Assembly: GCA_947501265.1 (NCBI GenBank)
Contig: CANMVY010000002.1
Location: 85,048-149,047, forward strand
Origin: Bacteroidota bacterium
Lineage (GTDB): Bacteria; Bacteroidota; Bacteroidia; UBA7662; CANHCV01
Reading direction: 5' to 3'
DNA: 64,000 bases
Shown here: positions 9,638-20,215 of the stretch, one piece after another
How the letters are laid out: each line of letters starts with the position of its first letter
How positions within the stretch are numbered: the first letter of the stretch is position 1
Translations under genes and position numbers: made by a program
Notes under the pieces: model-generated
Told to the model about the DNA's origin: nothing
Databases searched by the model: none
The model's input: only the letters and a program-made list of their open reading frames with translations

Positions 9638-11080
9638 ATGAGCAAAGACCAAGAAATATTAGATTCGATTACTTCGCAGGAATACCAGTGGGGATTCGAA
9701 AGTAATATTGACCAAGAAATCGCCGCCATTGGCCTTTCTGAAGATACCATTCGCTTCATTTCAAAAAAGAAAAACGAACCCGAATGGATGTTGGAGTGGA
9801 GATTAAAAGCGTTTGAAATTTGGAAATCCATGCCCGAGCCAAACTGGCAAAATTTGGAATACGCACCAGTTGATTTTCAATCCATTTCTTATTACGCAGA
9901 ACCCAAAAAGAAAACCTTGAACTCGTTGGATGAGCTTGATCCAGAAATTAAAGCCACCTATGACAAACTCGGAATACCTTTGGAGGAACAAAAACTTTTG
10001 GCAGGAGTGGCAGTAGATGCCGTTCTCGATTCGGTTTCGGTCGTTACCACCTACAAAGAACGGCTTGCTCAAGATGGCATTATTTTTTGCAGTTTTAGCG
10101 AAGCCGTACACGAACATCCAGAATTGGTAAAAAAATACCTCGGTTCGGTTGTTCCTGTAGCAGACAATTATTTCTCGGCTCTCAATTGCGCCGTATTTTC
10201 CGATGGTTCTTTTGTTTATATCCCCAAAGGAGTTCGTTGCCCCATGGAATTATCCACCTATTTCCGCATCAATGCGAAAAACACAGGTCAATTTGAACGC
10301 ACCTTGATTATCGCCGATGATCACAGTTATGTTTCGTATTTGGAAGGTTGCACAGCACCCCAACGCGACGAAAATCAGCTCCACGCAGCAGTAGTTGAAT
10401 TGGTAGCCATGGAACATGCAGAGATCAAATATTCCACGGTTCAAAACTGGTTTCCAGGTGATAAAGATGGAAAGGGTGGAATTTATAATTTCGTGACCAA
10501 ACGAGGCGCCTGCTTAGGAAATCACTCCAAAATTTCTTGGACCCAAGTCGAAACTGGCTCGGCTGTTACGTGGAAATACCCTTCTTGTATTTTAAAAGGC
10601 GATTACAGCGTAGGAGAATTTTATTCCGTTGCCGTAACCAACAACTTCCAACAAGCCGATACCGGGACAAAAATGATTCATACGGGGAAACACACCCGTT
10701 CTCGAATCGTTTCAAAAGGAATTAGCGCAGGAAAAAGTCAGAACAGCTACAGAGGACTGGTTCGTGTAAACAAACGTGCTGAAGGTGCTCGGAACTTCTC
10801 CCAATGCGATTCATTGTTGTTGGGCGATCGTTGCGGGGCTCACACTTTCCCCTATTTCGAAATTCTCAACAATTCAGCCAACGTAGAACACGAAGCAACC
10901 ACCTCCAAAATTGGAGAAGATATTCTTTTCTACTTCCGTCAAAGAGGAATTGGAGAGGAAGATGCCGTTGCTATGATTGTGAACGGATATGCCAAAGAAG
11001 TCTTGGATCAACTCCCCATGGAGTTTGCCGTAGAAGCCAAAAAATTATTAGCCATTAGTTTAGAAGGAAGCGTAGGATAA
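9638..11080 (+). CDS. sufB: Fe-S cluster assembly protein SufB
   Basis: SufB-specific motifs ([21 protein letters not shown]-like, [28 protein letters not shown]) and suf operon context. Confidence 0.97.
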   Translation: MSKDQEILDSITSQEYQWGFESNIDQEIAAIGLSEDTIRFISKKKNEPEWMLEWRLKAFEIWKSMPEPNWQNLEYAPVDFQSISYYAEPKKKTLNSLDELDPEIKATYDKLGIPLEEQKLLAGVAVDAVLDSVSVVTTYKERLAQDGIIFCSFSEAVHEHPELVKKYLGSVVPVADNYFSALNCAVFSDGSFVYIPKGVRCPMELSTYFRINAKNTGQFERTLIIADDHSYVSYLEGCTAPQRDENQLHAAVVELVAMEHAEIKYSTVQNWFPGDKDGKGGIYNFVTKRGACLGNHSKISWTQVETGSAVTWKYPSCILKGDYSVGEFYSVAVTNNFQQADTGTKMIHTGKHTRSRIVSKGISAGKSQNSYRGLVRVNKRAEGARNFSQCDSLLLGDRCGAHTFPYFEILNNSANVEHEATTSKIGEDILFYFRQRGIGEEDAVAMIVNGYAKEVLDQLPMEFAVEAKKLLAISLEGSVG

Positions 11081-11838
11081 TGTTACAAATCAAAAACTTA
11101 CATGCCCAAATTGAGGGCAAACCCATCTTAAAAGGGATCAATCTCGAAGTTAAAGCTGGAACGGTTCACGCCATCATGGGACCCAATGGTTCGGGCAAAA
11201 GTACCCTTTCCTCCGTTATTGCAGGTCGGGAAGAATACGAAGTAACCGAAGGCGAAATTTGGTTCAATGGCGTCAATATCCTTGAATTAGAACCTGAAGA
11301 GCGAGCTAGAGAAGGACTGTTTTTGGCGTTTCAATACCCGATTGAAATTCCCGGTGTTTCCAACGCCAATTTCATCAAAATGGCGGTTAACGAAGTAAGA
11401 AAACACAAAGGATTGGAATCCCTCTCGGCAACCGATTTCCTAAAATTGATGCGTGAAAAAGCTGCGCTTGTAGGTTTGAAAGACGATTTCTTGAAGCGAT
11501 CTGTAAACGCAGGATTTTCCGGAGGCGAGAAAAAAAGAAACGAAATCTTCCAATTGGCCATGCTCGATCCAAAATTGAGTATCCTTGATGAAACCGATTC
11601 TGGTTTGGATATCGATGCGCTTCGTACCGTGGCTGAAGGCGTAAACGCTCTAAAAAATTCTGAAAACGCTTTTTTGGTTATTACCCACTACCAACGACTA
11701 TTGGATTACATCGTTCCAGATGTTGTTCACGTTTTGTACGATGGACGCATTGTTGAAACTGGTGATAAAAATCTTGCTCTAAAATTAGAAGACCAAGGAT
11801 ACGATTGGGTGATTGAAAAGCATAAACAGGAGGCGTAA
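11080..11838 (+). CDS. sufC: Fe-S cluster assembly ATPase SufC
   Basis: [50 protein letters not shown]. Confidence 0.97.
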   Translation: MLQIKNLHAQIEGKPILKGINLEVKAGTVHAIMGPNGSGKSTLSSVIAGREEYEVTEGEIWFNGVNILELEPEERAREGLFLAFQYPIEIPGVSNANFIKMAVNEVRKHKGLESLSATDFLKLMREKAALVGLKDDFLKRSVNAGFSGGEKKRNEIFQLAMLDPKLSILDETDSGLDIDALRTVAEGVNALKNSENAFLVITHYQRLLDYIVPDVVHVLYDGRIVETGDKNLALKLEDQGYDWVIEKHKQEA

Positions 11839-11840
11839 AC

Positions 11841-12962
11841 ATGTTTCAAGAACAACTTCCTGCACTTTTTGAAAAATGGGGAAAACCCGAATTGGCACAA
11901 ATTGCTAAAAATGGTTCATTTCCAAATCGAAAAGTAGAATCTTGGAAATATACTCCCGTTCAGAATATCCAAATTTCAGAAAGCGAGAAAAGCACCCTAA
12001 ATCTTCCTTTTGAAGGCATTTTGTTGGAACCCAACACCCAAGCCGAAGGAATTCAAATCGGATTTGAAGCAGTAGATTTTCCCCGAAAAGACATTTTCGA
12101 TGATTTTGCTAACGAATCTTTCCAACTTGTTCTAACGGTAACCATTAGCCGGAAGTTCAAGTCAGAATTACCGCTCATTTGGGTTCATCAACCCACCTCG
12201 GTTTCAACCGATTGCATCAAAATTATCGTAGAAGAAGGTGCCACAGCCAATTTTATTGAATTGTATCAAGGAAACCAACAATTGGCCTTGACGTATTCCA
12301 ACATTTTGGTGGGAGTTAATGCTATCTTCAACCACTTTCAGTTTCAGTTTGATGGATTCAAGGCGGGCATGCCCCAAGTTTTATCCAAAATTTATGCTCA
12401 GCAGCATGCCCAATCAACCTACCAACATACGGTCATTACTTTTGATGGCTCTTGGATACGGAATGAATTGAATGTTACTCATTTAGGAGAATACTTGTTC
12501 ACCGGAATGAACGGACTTTATGTAGCCGATGGAAATCGATTGGTCGACAATCACACCAACTTGGAACATGCAAAACCGAACGGAGAGAGTTCTGAATTCT
12601 ACAAAGGGATTGCCATGGATCGTGGACAAGCCGTTTTCAACGGGAGAATTCATGTTTTCCAAGATGCTCAGAAAACCAATGCGTTTCAAAATAACCAAAA
12701 TCTTCTTTTGAGCAATGAAGCGCAGATCAATGCAAAACCACAATTGGAAATTTTTGCAGATGATGTAAAATGTTCCCACGGCGCAACCGTTGGGAAATTG
12801 CGTCAAGACGAAATCTTTTATCTCCAATCCCGCGGTCTTTCCAAAGAAACAGCAACTCAGCTCCTCACCAATGCTTTCGGAGCCGAAGTGATAGAAAAGA
12901 TTGAAAATGAAACCCTTCGTAGCTATTGCTTGGAAGCCTGGAACAATAAAATGGGTATTTAA
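11841..12962 (+). CDS. sufD: Fe-S cluster assembly protein SufD
   Basis: Paralogue of SufB in the operon; DDVKCSHGATVGKL...YLQSRGL motif. Confidence 0.95.
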   Translation: MFQEQLPALFEKWGKPELAQIAKNGSFPNRKVESWKYTPVQNIQISESEKSTLNLPFEGILLEPNTQAEGIQIGFEAVDFPRKDIFDDFANESFQLVLTVTISRKFKSELPLIWVHQPTSVSTDCIKIIVEEGATANFIELYQGNQQLALTYSNILVGVNAIFNHFQFQFDGFKAGMPQVLSKIYAQQHAQSTYQHTVITFDGSWIRNELNVTHLGEYLFTGMNGLYVADGNRLVDNHTNLEHAKPNGESSEFYKGIAMDRGQAVFNGRIHVFQDAQKTNAFQNNQNLLLSNEAQINAKPQLEIFADDVKCSHGATVGKLRQDEIFYLQSRGLSKETATQLLTNAFGAEVIEKIENETLRSYCLEAWNNKMGI

Positions 12963-14188
12963 TGGAATTCGATGTAAACCTCATTCGTCAACAGTTTCCG
13001 ATCCTTTCGGAAGCCACCATTCACGGAAAACCTTTGGTTTACTTCGATAATGCAGCAACAACCCAAAAGCCACAATCGGTTATCGATGCAATTTCGCATT
13101 ATTACCGTACCGAAAATGCTAATGTGCACCGCGGAGTTCACGATTTGAGCCAACGCGCCACCCAGAATTTTGAAAATACCCGAAACGAATTGGCGCGTTA
13201 CCTTGGAAATATTGATCCTAAAACCATCATTTTTACCAAAGGAACCACCGAATCCATCAATTTGGTGGCCCACTCCTACCCGATGGCTTTCCTCAAACCT
13301 GGGGATTCCATTCTCATTACCGAAATGGAACACCATGCCAATATCGTTCCCTGGCAAATGGCTTGCGAAAGGCATGGATTGAATTTAAAAGTATTGCCCA
13401 TCAACGAAAAAGGCGAATGGGACTTGGAATTCCTTCCGAAACTTTTGGACGAAAACGTCAAATTCATCGCTTGTTCGTGGGTATCCAATACCCTTGGAAC
13501 CATTAATCCCATTCAAACCATGATCGATGCTGCCAGAAAAATTGGTGCAAAAATTTTGGTCGATGGGGCACAAGCGGTCGGGCACTTCAAGGTTGATTTA
13601 AAATCGTTGGACGCCGATTTTTTTGTTTTTTCTGCCCATAAAATGTTTGGTCCAACGGGACTTGGTTTCTTGGTTGGAAAGGAAGAGTTGCTTCAACAAA
13701 TGCCACCATATCAAACCGGTGGAGAAATGATTCAAGAAGTAACTTTTGAGAAAACCACGTTCAATGGCCTTCCTTTCAAGTTTGAGACGGGTACTCCGGC
13801 CATTGCAGAAGTCATTGCTTTCCAAAAGAGTCTTCAATTTCTGAATACGATTTCCCTTGATAAAGCCCATCAACACGAAAGTTTGTTGCTTAAAAGAGCT
13901 ACAGATGGACTAAATGAAATTCCAGAAATTGTATTTTTTGGAACATCCGATCAAAAAGTTTCCGTTTTATCCTTTAATCTCAACGGAGTTCATCCTTTCG
14001 ATATAGGAACCATTTTAGATCAACGTGGAATTGCAATTCGCACCGGACATCACTGCACTCAACCCATCATGCAAAAATTCAAGGTACCCGGCATGTGCAG
14101 GGCATCTTTCTCCCTTTACAATACCATTGAAGAGGTTGACTTTTTTATTGAATCGGTAAGGAAAGCAGCTAAAATGTTGTGTTCATGA
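12962..14188 (+). CDS. sufS: Cysteine desulfurase SufS
   Basis: FDNAATTQKP, NVHRGVH, SAHKMFGPTG (PLP lysine), RTGHHCTQP catalytic Cys loop. Confidence 0.96.
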   Translation: MEFDVNLIRQQFPILSEATIHGKPLVYFDNAATTQKPQSVIDAISHYYRTENANVHRGVHDLSQRATQNFENTRNELARYLGNIDPKTIIFTKGTTESINLVAHSYPMAFLKPGDSILITEMEHHANIVPWQMACERHGLNLKVLPINEKGEWDLEFLPKLLDENVKFIACSWVSNTLGTINPIQTMIDAARKIGAKILVDGAQAVGHFKVDLKSLDADFFVFSAHKMFGPTGLGFLVGKEELLQQMPPYQTGGEMIQEVTFEKTTFNGLPFKFETGTPAIAEVIAFQKSLQFLNTISLDKAHQHESLLLKRATDGLNEIPEIVFFGTSDQKVSVLSFNLNGVHPFDIGTILDQRGIAIRTGHHCTQPIMQKFKVPGMCRASFSLYNTIEEVDFFIESVRKAAKMLCS

Positions 14189-14610
14189 ATAAATCCATCG
14201 CTCAATTGCAAGATGAACTGATTGAGGTTTTTTCTTTCCTTGATGATTGGGAAGATAAGTATTCAGTCATTATCGATTATGGGAAACAATTATCCGCTTT
14301 CCCAGAAGAGTTTAAAAGAGACGAATTCATCGTAAAAGGCTGCCAATCCAGGGTTTGGATAGTTGGTCAAAAAATGGAAAATGGCGAAATTCACTATCAT
14401 GCCGATAGCGATGCCATCATCACCAAAGGTCTCGTTGCATTGGTTCTTTCCATCTTTAACAACCAAAAACCATCGGAAATTATTCATGCAAATCTGGATT
14501 TCTTCGAAAAGATTGGATTGGGATCTCACCTCACTCCTACCCGAGCCAACGGACTATTAGAAATGATCAAAAGGGTAAAAAACATTGCACAAACGTTTGA
14601 AAAGTCATGA
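14185..14610 (+). CDS. sufE: SufE family protein
   Basis: KGCQSRVWIVGQ catalytic Cys motif. ATG at 14185 overlaps the sufS stop; the tracked ORF starts at GTG 14179. Confidence 0.92.
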   Translation: MNKSIAQLQDELIEVFSFLDDWEDKYSVIIDYGKQLSAFPEEFKRDEFIVKGCQSRVWIVGQKMENGEIHYHADSDAIITKGLVALVLSIFNNQKPSEIIHANLDFFEKIGLGSHLTPTRANGLLEMIKRVKNIAQTFEKS

Positions 14611-14924
14611 ATAAATCAACGATAGAATTGCAAAACGACGTCATCGAGGTGATCAAAACCTGCCATGACCCAGAAATTCCTGTAAACATTTACGAATTAG
14701 GTCTGATTTATGAGGTTAAAGTGAATGCAGACTTTTTCGTAGATGTTCTAATGACCCTGACTTCACCTTCTTGTCCGGTTGCGGGTTCCCTTCCTGGAGA
14801 GGTTGAAGATAAAATTAAGGGGATGGAAGGAGTTGAAGGAGCGAAAGTTACGCTTACGTTTGATCCTCCTTGGACCCAAGATTTAATGAGTGAAGCAGCG
14901 AAGTTAGAACTAGGGATGTTTTAA
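14607..14924 (+). CDS. MIP18/DUF59-family Fe-S assembly protein (SufT-like)
   Basis: CHDPEIPVNIYELGLIYEV and TSPSCPVAGSLPGEVEDKI motifs; suf operon context. Confidence 0.9.
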   Translation: MNKSTIELQNDVIEVIKTCHDPEIPVNIYELGLIYEVKVNADFFVDVLMTLTSPSCPVAGSLPGEVEDKIKGMEGVEGAKVTLTFDPPWTQDLMSEAAKLELGMF

Positions 14925-14965
14925 CCGGATTTTCATTGTACCTTTGCACATATTTTCTTTGAATC

Positions 14966-16282
14966 ATGGCTCAATTTGAACTTTTGATGCCCAAAATGGG
15001 CGAATCAATTACCGAGGCAACTATCCTCAAATGGTTAAAAAAAGAAGGCGATTCCATCGCTTTGGATGAAGCAGTGTTAGAAATTGCGACAGATAAAGTC
15101 GATTCTGAAGTTCCTTCTCCGGTTGCGGGCGTTTTAACAAAAGTGATGTTCAAAGAGAACGATGTTGTTGCCGTTGGCACTCCACTTGCGATCATTGAAA
15201 CTGAAGCTTCGGTGGCCGCAGCTCCTGCCGCAACACCAGCTCCGGCTCCTGTTGCTGAAGCAGCCCCTGCTCCAACTCCTGTTGCGGCACCTGTTGCTCC
15301 AGCGCAAGTTGCAGCTCCAGTTTCTCAGGGTGATCGTTTTTACTCTCCTTTGGTTCTGAATATTGCCAAACAAGAAGGAATCGGAATGGCTGAATTGGAA
15401 ACTATTCCCAGTACCGGAGCCGAAGGTCGATTAACGAAAAAAGATATTTTATCTTACGTTTCGCAGCGCGGACAAGCCCCTGCGGCGGCTGATGCTGCTC
15501 CCGCTCCGATTGCTGCCCCTGCAGCAGCTGCTCCTGCGCCAACCCCAGCTCCTGCTCCCATTTCCATCAACGGAAGAGAAGAGATCATCGAAATGGATCG
15601 CATGCGCAAAATGATTGGAGAAAACATGGTGAAGGCAAAACAGATTGCCCCTCACGTGACCTCTTTCGTTGAAGCCGATGTAACCAACATCGTTAAATGG
15701 AGAGATAAAGTAAAAGGTAATTTCGAAAAGAAATACGGCACCAAGCTAACGTTTACGCCCATTTTTATGGAAGCCATCATCAAGGCGATCAAAGATTACC
15801 CGATGATCAATGTTTCCGTTCAGGGTGATAAAATCATCAAGAAAAATTACATCAATTTAGGAATGGCAGCTGCATTACCAAGCGGCAACCTAATTGTTCC
15901 CGTTATTCACGATGCTGATTTCCTAAATCTACCCGGTTTGGCGGCTAAAGTAAACGATTTAGCGAACCGTGCTCGAACCAACAAATTGAAACCGGAAGAA
16001 ATTCAGGGAGGTACGTATACATTAACCAACGTTGGTTCTTTTGGCAACTGGATGGGAACGCCCATCATACCTCAGCCTCAAGTTGCCATCTTGGCGGTTG
16101 GTGCCATCATTAAAAAACCAGCGGTCATCGAAACTCCTGAAGGTGACATGATTGCTGTTCGTCACAAAATGTTCTTGAGCCATAGTTACGACCACCGTGT
16201 TGTTGATGGTGCACTTGGAGGCATGTTTGTTCGACGCGTTGCTGATTACTTGGAACAGTGGGATGTTTCCCGCGATTCGTAA
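14966..16282 (+). CDS. 2-oxo acid dehydrogenase E2 (dihydrolipoamide acyltransferase)
   Basis: One lipoyl domain (EIATDKVDSEVPSP), Ala/Pro linkers, peripheral-subunit binding domain, C-terminal LSHSYDHRVVDGA active site. Confidence 0.94.
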   Translation: MAQFELLMPKMGESITEATILKWLKKEGDSIALDEAVLEIATDKVDSEVPSPVAGVLTKVMFKENDVVAVGTPLAIIETEASVAAAPAATPAPAPVAEAAPAPTPVAAPVAPAQVAAPVSQGDRFYSPLVLNIAKQEGIGMAELETIPSTGAEGRLTKKDILSYVSQRGQAPAAADAAPAPIAAPAAAAPAPTPAPAPISINGREEIIEMDRMRKMIGENMVKAKQIAPHVTSFVEADVTNIVKWRDKVKGNFEKKYGTKLTFTPIFMEAIIKAIKDYPMINVSVQGDKIIKKNYINLGMAAALPSGNLIVPVIHDADFLNLPGLAAKVNDLANRARTNKLKPEEIQGGTYTLTNVGSFGNWMGTPIIPQPQVAILAVGAIIKKPAVIETPEGDMIAVRHKMFLSHSYDHRVVDGALGGMFVRRVADYLEQWDVSRDS

Positions 16283-16289
16283 TAAAAAA

Positions 16290-16312
16290 ATCCCGCTGAT
16301 GCGGGATTTTTT
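16290..16312. terminator. Terminator hairpin between convergent genes
   Basis: ATCCCGC-tgat-GCGGGAT flanked by A tract upstream and T tract downstream. Confidence 0.85.
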
Positions 16313-16319
16313 GTTGGTT

Positions 16320-16676
16320 TTAACCTGAATAATATTTTCGAAAAAGCACTTTCATGGCTTCTCGTTTGAGAATCACCATGGCTAAATCTTTTCCTTCCAA
16401 TTCATTGCCATGAAAAGGCAAATCTTCGGGTTTTAAATCGATTCGATACAGGAGTGAAGCCAATTGTTCTCCGTTGGATTCTCCCAAATGCCCGCAAAGG
16501 GAAGAAATGTTTTCCAAAAGTTCACCGGGATTTTGCGCACTCATCTCATAAGGAGCACCGGCTAATGCTAAATCTTTATTGAATTGGGCTACAATCTCCT
16601 CAACAAATCCAGGAAAACTGACCCATTCTGAAGGATTGGCGGCAACCAATGGAATTTGTGCAAGTGTGAGCTTCAT
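16320..16676 (-). CDS. Hypothetical protein (118 aa)
   Basis: ORF with start abutting the idi stop; no family recognised. Confidence 0.65.
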   Translation of the reverse strand: MKLTLAQIPLVAANPSEWVSFPGFVEEIVAQFNKDLALAGAPYEMSAQNPGELLENISSLCGHLGESNGEQLASLLYRIDLKPEDLPFHGNELEGKDLAMVILKREAMKVLFRKYYSG

Positions 16677-17191
16677 TAAAGACCTAATTCAACTTTTTTA
16701 TCGACGATGAGATGAAACCAAACGGTGTATTTTTCTGGATGCACCTCCAAATCAAATTCCAACTCTTTCCAAGAAATCCATTTCCAATCGGACACTTCAT
16801 CGGGATCAGGCCACGGTTTTCCGTCGAATTCTCCAAAGAAAACGTGATCGTATTCATGTTCGGTAAGCCCATTATCAAACTTTGCTAAATACTTGAATTG
16901 AAAAGCTGGCTGAAGTTCTACCTCAATTCCCATTTCTTCTTTCAAGCGACGTTTGGCTGCAGGAAGCGATTCTTCCCCTGGAGATGGATGCGAACAACAC
17001 GTATTGGTCCAAAGTCCGCCCGAATGGTATTTTGCGGGATTTCGCTGGTGAATAAGCCACTCGCCCTTTTTGTTAAATAAAAGAACAGAAATAGCACGAT
17101 GTAGGGCTCCTTCTTCGTGAGCGGCCTGTTTGCCCATGCTACCAATGACTTGGTCTTGGTCGTTCACTAAGATAACTTGTGGTTCTTCCAT
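16676..17191 (-). CDS. idi: Isopentenyl-diphosphate delta-isomerase, type I
   Basis: Nudix-like IPP isomerase motifs: LHRAISVLLFNKKGEWLIHQR, GLWTNTCCSHPSPGE. Confidence 0.93.
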   Translation of the reverse strand: MEEPQVILVNDQDQVIGSMGKQAAHEEGALHRAISVLLFNKKGEWLIHQRNPAKYHSGGLWTNTCCSHPSPGEESLPAAKRRLKEEMGIEVELQPAFQFKYLAKFDNGLTEHEYDHVFFGEFDGKPWPDPDEVSDWKWISWKELEFDLEVHPEKYTVWFHLIVDKKVELGL

Positions 17192-18870
17192 TACATTTTC
17201 GTTTGAACAAGTGCAACAATTTCCTGTTCTTTTTGGTTTGCTTTTGTCAATAAATCGTTGGATTTGTTCGTCATTTCCAACTTAAAGTTTTGATCTTCAA
17301 TACCTGAAAGATTGATGTGTACGTTCATCCAAGCACCGTAAACGGCGGTTCGAGCGCAGAGTGCACCTACTCCTGCATCGGTAACGGAGTTTGGATTTCC
17401 AACTTGAACCATGGCTTCGGCTATTTCAAAAACCTCAAAGGCCTTTTCCATGGTTTTGAAAGGGATTTGAACAGCATATTTGGTAGCATCTTGAATGGCT
17501 TGCTTTCGAGCAGTCTTTTCCTCTGCAGTATCTTTGGGCAAGCCAAAAGCATTCATGATGGCATCAAACGCGCGGGTATCTTCATCGACTAGAGCCAACA
17601 AATCATCTTTCAATTGTTGTCCTTTTACCGCCCAGTTACTAAATTCTTCCAAACGAGCATCCCAACCGCGCTTTTGAGCCGATAAATTGGCAACCATGGT
17701 GGCCAAAGAAGCTCCCAATGCGCCCGCATAAGCGGCTATGGAGCCACCACCGGGAGCGGGAGAGTCCGATGCCGTTTCATTGGCAAAAGCTTTTAAACTC
17801 ATGTTAACCAGCCTTGCTTTTTTCGCATCTCGCAATTGGTACTCGATGATTTTTTTATTTGGATCAAAAGGCGACAACTCATCCAAGCCTAAACTTTTCA
17901 CAGCCATTTGAATCAATTCTTCTTCTGAAGCTCCGGCTGAAGACCCTTGTTTATGAAGGAAGAATTTCCCTGCATCCAACAGGGCCGAAAGAGGAACCAA
18001 GCCTACCAATTCTGAACCCGTAACCCGCAATCCGCGAGCATTCGATGACTTTTCAATTTCGTCGAACACCACGTGAAGCGGTGTTTCACGAATATTGGTC
18101 AGGTTCAACGAAACTTGGCAAATACCATATTCTTCGATGTACCAACCGATTCCTTTAACGTGCTTGAGTTTGCCCGGGATGCGAACTTGCTCTCCGTTTT
18201 CGTCGAGAACAATTTTCCCGGTGATGGGATCTCCCTCTCGTTTAACGCGCCCGGCTTCACGAACATCGAAAGCTACCGAATTGGCGCGACGGGTATTTTT
18301 GGTATTCAAGTTCACATTGTAGGCAATGAGGAAATCACGAGCACCGATGATGGTAGCTCCCGATTTTTCATTGAAAACCGCTTTTCCATAATCGGGTTTC
18401 CATTCCGGCTGAAGGATCTTGGTGGCGAGACCTTCGTATTCCCCGCTGCGAACTTCGGCCAAATTCCTGCGTTGAGGCGATGTTGCCGCCGATTCATAAT
18501 AAAAACCCGAAATAGAGGTTTCATTTGCGAGCTTTTCACCCAATTGATGCGCGCAACGAACGGCATCATCCATGTTTACTCCGGAAATCGGAATGAACGG
18601 ACACACATCGGTAGCGCCCATGCGAGGGTGTTCACCGCTATGCTTGCTCATATCGATCAATTCGGATGCTTTTACAATGCCACGAAAGGCCGCTTCCACA
18701 ACAAGATTGGGTTCGCCAACTAAGGTCATAACGGTCCTATTTGTTGCTTTTCCTGGATCAACATCCAACAATTTCACTCCATCGACTGAACGAATAGCAT
18801 TGGCAATGGATTCAATAACAGCTAAGTCTCGGCCCTCGGAAAAATTGGGCACGCATTCCATAATTTTCAT
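17191..18870 (-). CDS. ftcD: Bifunctional glutamate formimidoyltransferase / formimidoyltetrahydrofolate cyclodeaminase
   Basis: ECVPNFSEGRD...HPRMGATDVCPFIP N-terminal domain fused to a C-terminal cyclodeaminase domain (ETASDSPAPGGGSIAAYAGALGASLA). Confidence 0.94.
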   Translation of the reverse strand: MKIMECVPNFSEGRDLAVIESIANAIRSVDGVKLLDVDPGKATNRTVMTLVGEPNLVVEAAFRGIVKASELIDMSKHSGEHPRMGATDVCPFIPISGVNMDDAVRCAHQLGEKLANETSISGFYYESAATSPQRRNLAEVRSGEYEGLATKILQPEWKPDYGKAVFNEKSGATIIGARDFLIAYNVNLNTKNTRRANSVAFDVREAGRVKREGDPITGKIVLDENGEQVRIPGKLKHVKGIGWYIEEYGICQVSLNLTNIRETPLHVVFDEIEKSSNARGLRVTGSELVGLVPLSALLDAGKFFLHKQGSSAGASEEELIQMAVKSLGLDELSPFDPNKKIIEYQLRDAKKARLVNMSLKAFANETASDSPAPGGGSIAAYAGALGASLATMVANLSAQKRGWDARLEEFSNWAVKGQQLKDDLLALVDEDTRAFDAIMNAFGLPKDTAEEKTARKQAIQDATKYAVQIPFKTMEKAFEVFEIAEAMVQVGNPNSVTDAGVGALCARTAVYGAWMNVHINLSGIEDQNFKLEMTNKSNDLLTKANQKEQEIVALVQTKM

Positions 18871-18908
18871 GCCTCAAAAATAGGGATTTGGAGTGGGAAT
18901 TCGCAAAC

Positions 18909-18935
18909 AAAAACGCCCCGAAATCCTTCGGGACG
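18909..18935 (-). terminator. Rho-independent terminator (minus strand)
   Basis: Minus strand CGTCCCGAA-ggat-TTCGGGGCG followed by TTTTTG. Confidence 0.8.
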
Positions 18936-18958
18936 TCCTTAAATAACAAACACTTCTT

Positions 18959-19018
18959 TTAAAATCTCAAACGGTAACCCAGGGTGATGTATAAATCGTA
19001 GAAAATGAAAATCCTCCT
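18959..19018 (-). pseudogene. Relic C-terminus of an outer-membrane beta-barrel protein
   Basis: Minus-strand frame reads ...RRIFIFYDLYITLGYRLRF-stop, typical of a Bacteroidota beta-barrel last strand, preceded in frame by TAA with no start. Confidence 0.55.
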
Positions 19019-19048
19019 TTATATTTCATGGTTCCATTTTGGGGAACA

Positions 19049-20152
19049 TCACCCCTTTCCCCATCGTCCTCCCGGATAGGATTTCACTCCGTTTTCCATT
19101 TCTAAATTCAACAAGCCTGCCTTCACTTCATACAGTCCCAAACCAGAGCGATACACCAATTCGTCGATGTGCAGGGAGCTCACATCATTCAAACATTGCA
19201 AAAGCATGCTTTCCAGGGGCCCCCAAGTGTGATTTTGGTTCCACAGCGTTTCATTTTTTGGGGTTCCCATCCATTGCATCCACGAAATCATATCATTTCC
19301 CGATTGAACCATCACCGCTTTTCCTTGCTGGATTAGCCGATTGCATCCCGCCGAAAACTCGTCGCCCACACGTCCAGGATAGGCAAAAACCTCCCGATGG
19401 TAGCCGGCCGCCAATTCTGCGGTGATTAAGGCACCTCCCTTTTCTCCCGCCTCAACCACCACCAACGCATCCACCATGCCGGCAACGATGCGATTTCGTC
19501 GCGGAAAATTTTCCCGATCAGGTTTGGTGCCCGAGGGGAATTCGGAAATGATCCCTCCTCCCCTCTCCAACATTTCTTCGGCCAAACCACGGTGAACATA
19601 GGGGTAAATCATATTCATTCCGGTGCCCATCACCCCCAACGTGGGAAGTCCATGCAAACAAGCCGACCGATGGGCCTCTCCATCGATCCCTGCCGCCAAT
19701 CCACTCACCACCCAAACGCCGGTGTTTTTCAACGAATCTGTGAGCTCTTCCACCAATTCCTTTCCGTATTTGCTGATGTTTCGCGTGCCCACAATTCCTA
19801 CGGTTCGTTGTTTTTCTGTCGGAACTCGGCCTTTCGAAAACAAAATAAATGGGGCATCCGGACATTGGGCAAGTTTGTAAGGGTAGTGATGATCATCCAA
19901 ATGAATCACTTCGATGGCTTCTCTTTCAATAAACTGAACTTCCTTTTCAGCTTTTTTAAACGCTGAAACCGGATTTCGAATATTATCTGCTACCTTTTTA
20001 CTGATGCGGTATACCGATAATATTTGGTGCATTTTTGCATTAAAAACCGCTTCCGCCGATCCAAATTTACTTAACAAGGCATGTGCACCCACGGGACCGA
20101 GACCCTCCAATTCCAGGAGCGCCAACCGGGCCAACAATTCTTCTTTTTTCAT
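19049..20152 (-). CDS. dprA: DNA-processing protein DprA
   Basis: Rossmann fold motifs VGIVGTRNISKYGKE, SGLAAGIDGEAHRSAC, FPRRNRIVAGM. Confidence 0.94.
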   Translation of the reverse strand: MKKEELLARLALLELEGLGPVGAHALLSKFGSAEAVFNAKMHQILSVYRISKKVADNIRNPVSAFKKAEKEVQFIEREAIEVIHLDDHHYPYKLAQCPDAPFILFSKGRVPTEKQRTVGIVGTRNISKYGKELVEELTDSLKNTGVWVVSGLAAGIDGEAHRSACLHGLPTLGVMGTGMNMIYPYVHRGLAEEMLERGGGIISEFPSGTKPDRENFPRRNRIVAGMVDALVVVEAGEKGGALITAELAAGYHREVFAYPGRVGDEFSAGCNRLIQQGKAVMVQSGNDMISWMQWMGTPKNETLWNQNHTWGPLESMLLQCLNDVSSLHIDELVYRSGLGLYEVKAGLLNLEMENGVKSYPGGRWGKG

Positions 20153-20215
20153 GGTTTAGCAAAACTAAAACCCAGAGCCGTTTCAAACGTTTCCATTTTT
20201 TAGTAAGTTTGAAGC

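Noticed and set aside
15190-15570. Ala/Pro repeats in the E2 gene
   Set aside because: Normal flexible linkers between lipoyl, binding and catalytic domains.
18073-18723. 216-aa plus-strand ORF opposite ftcD
   Set aside because: Antisense to a clear full-length ftcD; no recognisable domain.
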